Of a stretch of 10,513 nucleotides of DNA, positions 8,012-10,513 are shown in pieces. How positions within the stretch are numbered: the stretch's first letter is position 1; every line of letters begins with the position of its first letter. The translations under genes were made by a program, and so were the position numbers. The DNA comes from an uncultured Colwellia sp. (GTDB taxonomy: Bacteria; Pseudomonadota; Gammaproteobacteria; Enterobacterales; Alteromonadaceae). Where the stretch lies: NCBI GenBank assembly GCA_913020705.1, contig CAJWBY010000155.1, positions 1 to 10,513 of the forward strand, given 5' to 3'. The notes below the pieces were generated by a model. It saw only the letters and a list, made by a program, of their open reading frames with translations, was not told the DNA's origin and did no database searches.

Positions 8012-8686
8012 TTACTCAATACCAAGATATTTATGAACCTGAACGGATAAACGCCAGTTATTTTCAATACATGTTTTGATGGCTAACGCTGTAGCACGTT
8101 CTTTTTGACTGATCGGTTGCAGATAAACTTGGGTATTCGTAATTTTATGTTCAACTAATAGCGCTTTTAAATCATCAACATGTTGTTCAGTAGCAACAGG
8201 GTGTTTGATTTCATTAGCACGTAACATAGCTGAGTTTAATATCTTGTAACCGCCTTTCATATTCACTTTAGGTGAAACAGTTACCCAACACTTATCAGAA
8301 ACATGAAGTTCAAAAGTACCAGAGGTTTCTAATTGGCAACTTAACCCTTGTTGTTCAAGTGCTTCACATAGTGGAAGTAAATCTACCATTGCTGGTTCTC
8401 CACCTGTTATAACAATGTGCTTTGCTTGATAACCTTGTGCTGTTATCACCGCTAAGACATCTGTTACTGATAGAGCGGACCAAGTTTGGGACTCTTCTTT
8501 TTTTGTTAACATTGCAGAAGTATTCACTTCATCTTCAAGATTTATGTCCCAAGTATGTTTCGTATCACACCACGAGCAGGCAACAGGACAACCTTGTAAA
8601 CGGATAAAAATTGAAGGTTGACCCGTAAAAGCGCCTTCTCCTTGAATAGTTTCAAATAATTCATTAATTTTATATTTTACGGTCAT
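8012..8686 (-). CDS. queE: 7-carboxy-7-deazaguanine synthase (radical SAM)
   Basis: QueE converts 6-carboxy-tetrahydropterin to 7-carboxy-7-deazaguanine in the cytoplasm, a step towards preQ0 and tRNA queuosine. The 224-aa protein has the radical-SAM cluster motif Cys33-X3-Cys37-X2-Cys40 (CPVACSWCDT), preceded by the QueE-typical NELFETIQGEG and followed by the SAM-binding VITGGEPA. The C-terminus, VQVHKYLGIE, ends in the family style. Length is normal. It diverges from queC, the enzyme that uses its product, so the pair probably shares a regulatory region. Its start has no clear Shine-Dalgarno. Its 3' end nearly touches the convergent pdsS end, leaving no room for a terminator between them. 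Confidence 0.96.
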   Translation of the reverse strand: MTVKYKINELFETIQGEGAFTGQPSIFIRLQGCPVACSWCDTKHTWDINLEDEVNTSAMLTKKEESQTWSALSVTDVLAVITAQGYQAKHIVITGGEPAMVDLLPLCEALEQQGLSCQLETSGTFELHVSDKCWVTVSPKVNMKGGYKILNSAMLRANEIKHPVATEQHVDDLKALLVEHKITNTQVYLQPISQKERATALAIKTCIENNWRLSVQVHKYLGIE

Positions 8687-8765
8687 CGTGATCTTTGCCT
8701 GTTTATTGCTGGTGTAAATTGAAGTAAAATGCGCACCATTAATTATACCCTAAGAGACTTTACAA
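8687..8765. promoter_or_regulatory. Divergent queE / queC promoter region
   Basis: Only 79 bp separate the two start codons. On the minus strand a perfect TATAAT (plus positions 8742-8747) is a good -10 for queE, although the best -35-like TTGTCA sits 19 bases away, inside the queC start. For queC, TAAAAT at 8725-8730 is a possible -10 without a good -35. AAGAGA at 8752-8757 is the queC ribosome site, eight bases before the ATG. I see no preQ1-riboswitch-like pseudoknot. Confidence 0.4.
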
Positions 8766-9422
8766 ATGACAAAAAAAGTTGTTGTTATTTATTCCGGTGG
8801 CATGGATTCATTCACAGTACTTAACCGCGCCTTACATGATGGCAAAGAAGTATATGCGTTAACATTTGATTATGGCCAACGTCATGTGAAAGAAATTGAG
8901 TATGCAAGTACCGTTTGTAAGTCGCTTGATGTTAACCATAAAGTCATCGACATATCCGCTATTAATCAAATTCTTGCGGGTTCATCATTAACTGATGACA
9001 TCGATATTCCTGAAGGACATTACGAAGCTGAAAGTATGAAATCTACGGTTGTTCCTAACCGTAATATGATTTTATTATCACTTGCAGTGGGTTATGCCGT
9101 TTCTGTAGGTGCTAGCCAAGTTTATTATGGTGCACATTCTGGCGACCATGCAATATATCCTGATTGCCGCCCGGAATTTGTCATGAAAATGAATGACGTC
9201 TGTAAAATAGCCAACTACGAATCGGTAGAAATATTCAGCCCTTATTTAAAGGAAACTAAAAGTGATATCTTAACTGACGGGCTAAAAATGGGTTTGAAAT
9301 ATGACAATACTTGGACCTGTTATAACGGGCGTGAAAAAGCCTGTGGACAATGTGGTGCTTGCCAAGAACGTTTAGAAGCATTCAAAGATAATAATGTGAC
9401 CGATCCGCTAAATTACGAATAA
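8766..9422 (+). CDS. queC: 7-cyano-7-deazaguanine (preQ0) synthase
   Basis: QueC uses ATP and ammonia to turn 7-carboxy-7-deazaguanine into preQ0, the precursor of queuosine in tRNA. The 218-aa protein opens with the PP-loop ATP motif SGGMDS at residues 10-15. It has the family signatures FDYGQRH and VPNRNM and the substrate-region [19 protein letters not shown]. Zinc ligands are Cys185, Cys193, Cys196 and Cys199 (CX7CX2CX2C). Length is normal and nothing is missing. The start is supported by AAGAGA upstream. It lies divergent to queE; queD and queF are not in the window. A hairpin about 40 bp after the stop could end transcription. Confidence 0.97.
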   Translation: MTKKVVVIYSGGMDSFTVLNRALHDGKEVYALTFDYGQRHVKEIEYASTVCKSLDVNHKVIDISAINQILAGSSLTDDIDIPEGHYEAESMKSTVVPNRNMILLSLAVGYAVSVGASQVYYGAHSGDHAIYPDCRPEFVMKMNDVCKIANYESVEIFSPYLKETKSDILTDGLKMGLKYDNTWTCYNGREKACGQCGACQERLEAFKDNNVTDPLNYE

Positions 9423-9462
9423 CCAAAATGCCTCAAACGTAATTGCTCGGATGTGGCTGCTG

Positions 9463-9488
9463 CCCTAAAGTATTATACTTTAGGGTTT
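9463..9488 (+). terminator. Hairpin after queC, probable terminator
   Basis: CCCTAAAGTA (9463-9472) pairs perfectly with TACTTTAGGG (9476-9485) around a three-base loop, followed by TTT and then CG. The stem is strong but the T tract is short, so termination may be partial. Confidence 0.6.
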
Positions 9489-9555
9489 CGAAATCTGTAA
9501 GTCCGTCAATATTTAAGAAACTTGTTACAATAATATTTCTGATAGTAGGTAGAGT

Positions 9556-9885
9556 ATGAATAAAACTAATGATCCACTTCACGGCGTGAAACTTGAACAG
9601 ATCCTAATCGAACTAGAGAAAAAAATTGGTTGGGATAAGATGGGTGAGTTACTTAATATACGTTGTTTCACCAATAAACCGCGTCTTAAATCAAGTTTGA
9701 AATTTTTGCGTACAACCCCTTAGGCACGAAGTAGAGTTGAAATTTTATACTTAAAAACATTTTGTAGTAAGCATAAAGAAACGGGAAAATTAATCAGGGC
9801 GATACTTGCCCAGAATTCAGAAGTAGCACAAACGACTTCCACCAAGCCAGCTCCCTTTGTTTGGCCAGCACCGAAAAACAAATAG
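9556..9885 (+). pseudogene. VF530/DUF2132-family gene interrupted by an in-frame TAG
   Basis: From ATG 9556 the frame reads [13 protein letters not shown], then [28 protein letters not shown], hits TAG at 9721-9723, and continues in the same frame with ARSRVEILYLKTF to a second stop at 9883-9885. The sequence on both sides of the TAG is continuous VF530 family (Pfam DUF2132, a small protein described as DNA-binding). From memory of the family the interrupted position is the Trp of a TPWAR-like motif, so one base change TGG to TAG explains it. The intact protein would be about 109 residues; the visible product is 55 residues and lacks the last helix. No other stop or frameshift occurs in the 53 codons after the TAG, so the lesion is recent, a sequencing error, or read through. 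GGTAGAG upstream is a plausible ribosome site. Confidence 0.8.
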
Positions 9886-10034
9886 ACTTAAGTCAGTATG
9901 AAGCCATTAGTGTTTTAAAATTTATACTGAAAATTTTTTATACCCTTTGATCTATAGTGGATATTGCTCAACAACCATATAACGCTGCCGTTTCCTGATT
10001 GCGGACGCTCTATTTAGAAAAGATCATATGTATC

Positions 10035-10181
10035 TTAATGATTATTTTTGGCCAATAACCAGTTAACTTGAGGATGAATAAAGCCACCATTACCACCAGC
10101 CAGATAGTCGCATTGGCATAACTTAAAATTGTGCGAAGTGTAAATTAGAATAGTTATGTTTTTTACCATCAAATTTATCAC
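10035..10181 (-). CDS. Possible small ORF or gene remnant, unrecognised
   Basis: A 48-residue minus-strand frame begins at GTG 10181, with GGGAGGG (plus 10191-10197) nine bases upstream, or at ATG 10169 without a ribosome site. The product has a hydrophobic start (ITILIY), a CQC motif, and the Gly-rich YLAGGNGGFIHPQVNWLLAK near its end. The last part has unusually protein-like composition for AT-rich intergenic DNA and could be the tail of a lost larger gene. I do not recognise a family, and chance is a real alternative. Confidence 0.22.
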   Translation of the reverse strand: MINLMVKNITILIYTSHNFKLCQCDYLAGGNGGFIHPQVNWLLAKNNH

Positions 10182-10343
10182 AATAGTTGACCCTCCCTGC
10201 TATATCCCTAATTCAAAAAACTATATTTCTTACTAGGTTTTACTTCTTGATACTGGTTGTTATTTTAAAACCTTTATTTATAAAGGCTAAACATATACGA
10301 TTATATTCGTAATTGGTGATGTATGACTGGACACTTTTATAAT

Positions 10344-10349
10344 AGGAAG
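10344..10349 (+). promoter_or_regulatory. Ribosome binding site of the last gene
   Basis: AGGAAG lies nine bases before ATG 10359 and decides that start over the earlier out-of-frame ATG at 10323. Confidence 0.6.
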
Positions 10350-10358
10350 ATAACAAAT

Positions 10359-10513
10359 ATGTTGAAAATAAAAATATTATTAGTGAATTATAAAATTTTA
10401 ATGCTTGCTCTTTTGATAAGTATTAACAGTAGTTATGCAGACGAATTAAACAAAAATATTAACGGTAAATTTGATGCTGGTGGTATAAATCTTCATCTTG
10501 AATGCTACGGTTC
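10359..10513 (+). CDS. Secreted alpha/beta-hydrolase-like protein, N-terminus only
   Basis: The right edge cuts this gene after 51 codons. Residues 1-27 form a signal peptide: lysines at 3, 5 and 12, a hydrophobic core LMLALLISI, and likely cleavage after SYA before DE. The mature start, GKFDAGGINLHLECYG, matches the first beta-strand pattern (DxGGxxLHLxCxG) common at the N-terminus of secreted alpha/beta hydrolases, where a GSGxPTV-like turn usually follows. No catalytic residue is in view, so the enzyme class is a guess from this pattern; that it is an exported protein is better supported. It seems to be transcribed alone, downstream of a gene-poor stretch. Confidence 0.6.
   Translation, partial: MLKIKILLVNYKILMLALLISINSSYADELNKNINGKFDAGGINLHLECYG

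Larger units (their letters stand above)
9886..10358. other. Gene-poor, AT-rich stretch without a confident gene
   Basis: No reading frame here has a recognisable family. A 48-codon minus-strand frame (10035-10181) is listed separately. CCTTTAT (10271-10277) and ATAAAGG (10280-10286) form a small inverted repeat that on the minus strand is followed by TTTT, so it could be a weak minus-strand terminator. No tRNA, rRNA, IS end or CRISPR repeat was seen. The stretch looks like decayed intergenic DNA. Confidence 0.5.

Noticed and set aside
8422..8607. Plus-strand open frame inside queE
   Set aside because: It lies opposite the radical-SAM core of queE and lacks any independent support.
8687..8765. 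preQ1 riboswitch before queC or queE
   Set aside because: The 79-bp gap shows no suitable stem with an A-rich pseudoknot tail leading to a ribosome site on either strand.
9970..10020. Integron attC-like or mobile-element end around the GC-richer segment
   Set aside because: The segment lacks the GTTRRRY/RYYYAAC core sites and paired internal boxes, and no inverted terminal repeats or target duplications were found.
10271..10286. Plus-strand terminator before the last gene
   Set aside because: The 7-bp stem has no T tract on the plus strand; only a weak minus-strand terminator is plausible, with no gene in need of it.

Overview
The window is AT-rich DNA from a marine gammaproteobacterium, most likely an Alteromonadales member near Colwellia or Thalassotalea. 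This rests on low GC, the protein content, and above all a pds (proteobacterial dedicated sortase) regulatory cluster, a family known mainly from marine Proteobacteria. The taxonomic call is inference from gene content; no search was run.

Layout. (1) Bases 1-3860 (+) carry a 5'-truncated malQ (cytoplasmic 4-alpha-glucanotransferase), followed after a short gap without a terminator by a GH13 alpha-amylase-family lipoprotein. They look like one alpha-glucan utilisation unit: the surface or periplasmic enzyme would cut maltodextrin and MalQ would rework the imported oligosaccharides. (2) Bases 3861-4096 hold overlapping hairpins and a strong, near-symmetric terminator. (3) Bases 4097-8008 are the pds regulatory cluster: pdsO (OmpA-like, minus strand) diverges from pdsR and pdsS (response regulator and large sensor kinase, overlapping reading frames). 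The intergenic region between them has phased GGCAA repeats and a perfect 12-bp palindrome, a candidate PdsR operator. The sortase and its LPXTG-type target protein that normally accompany these genes are not in the window, and the cluster is closed on both sides by unrelated genes. (4) Bases 8012-9422 hold queE (minus) and queC (plus), divergent genes of 7-deazaguanine (queuosine precursor) synthesis. queE runs tail-to-tail into pdsS with only 3 bp between them. (5) Bases 9423-10513 are a gene-poor tail: a hairpin after queC, a VF530/DUF2132-family gene broken by one in-frame TAG, about 470 bp with no convincing gene, and the start of a secreted alpha/beta-hydrolase-like protein cut by the right edge.

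The points most worth following are the pdsO-pdsRS trio without its sortase, its candidate operator, the carbohydrate-binding-like sensor domain of PdsS, and the single-codon disruption of the VF530 gene.
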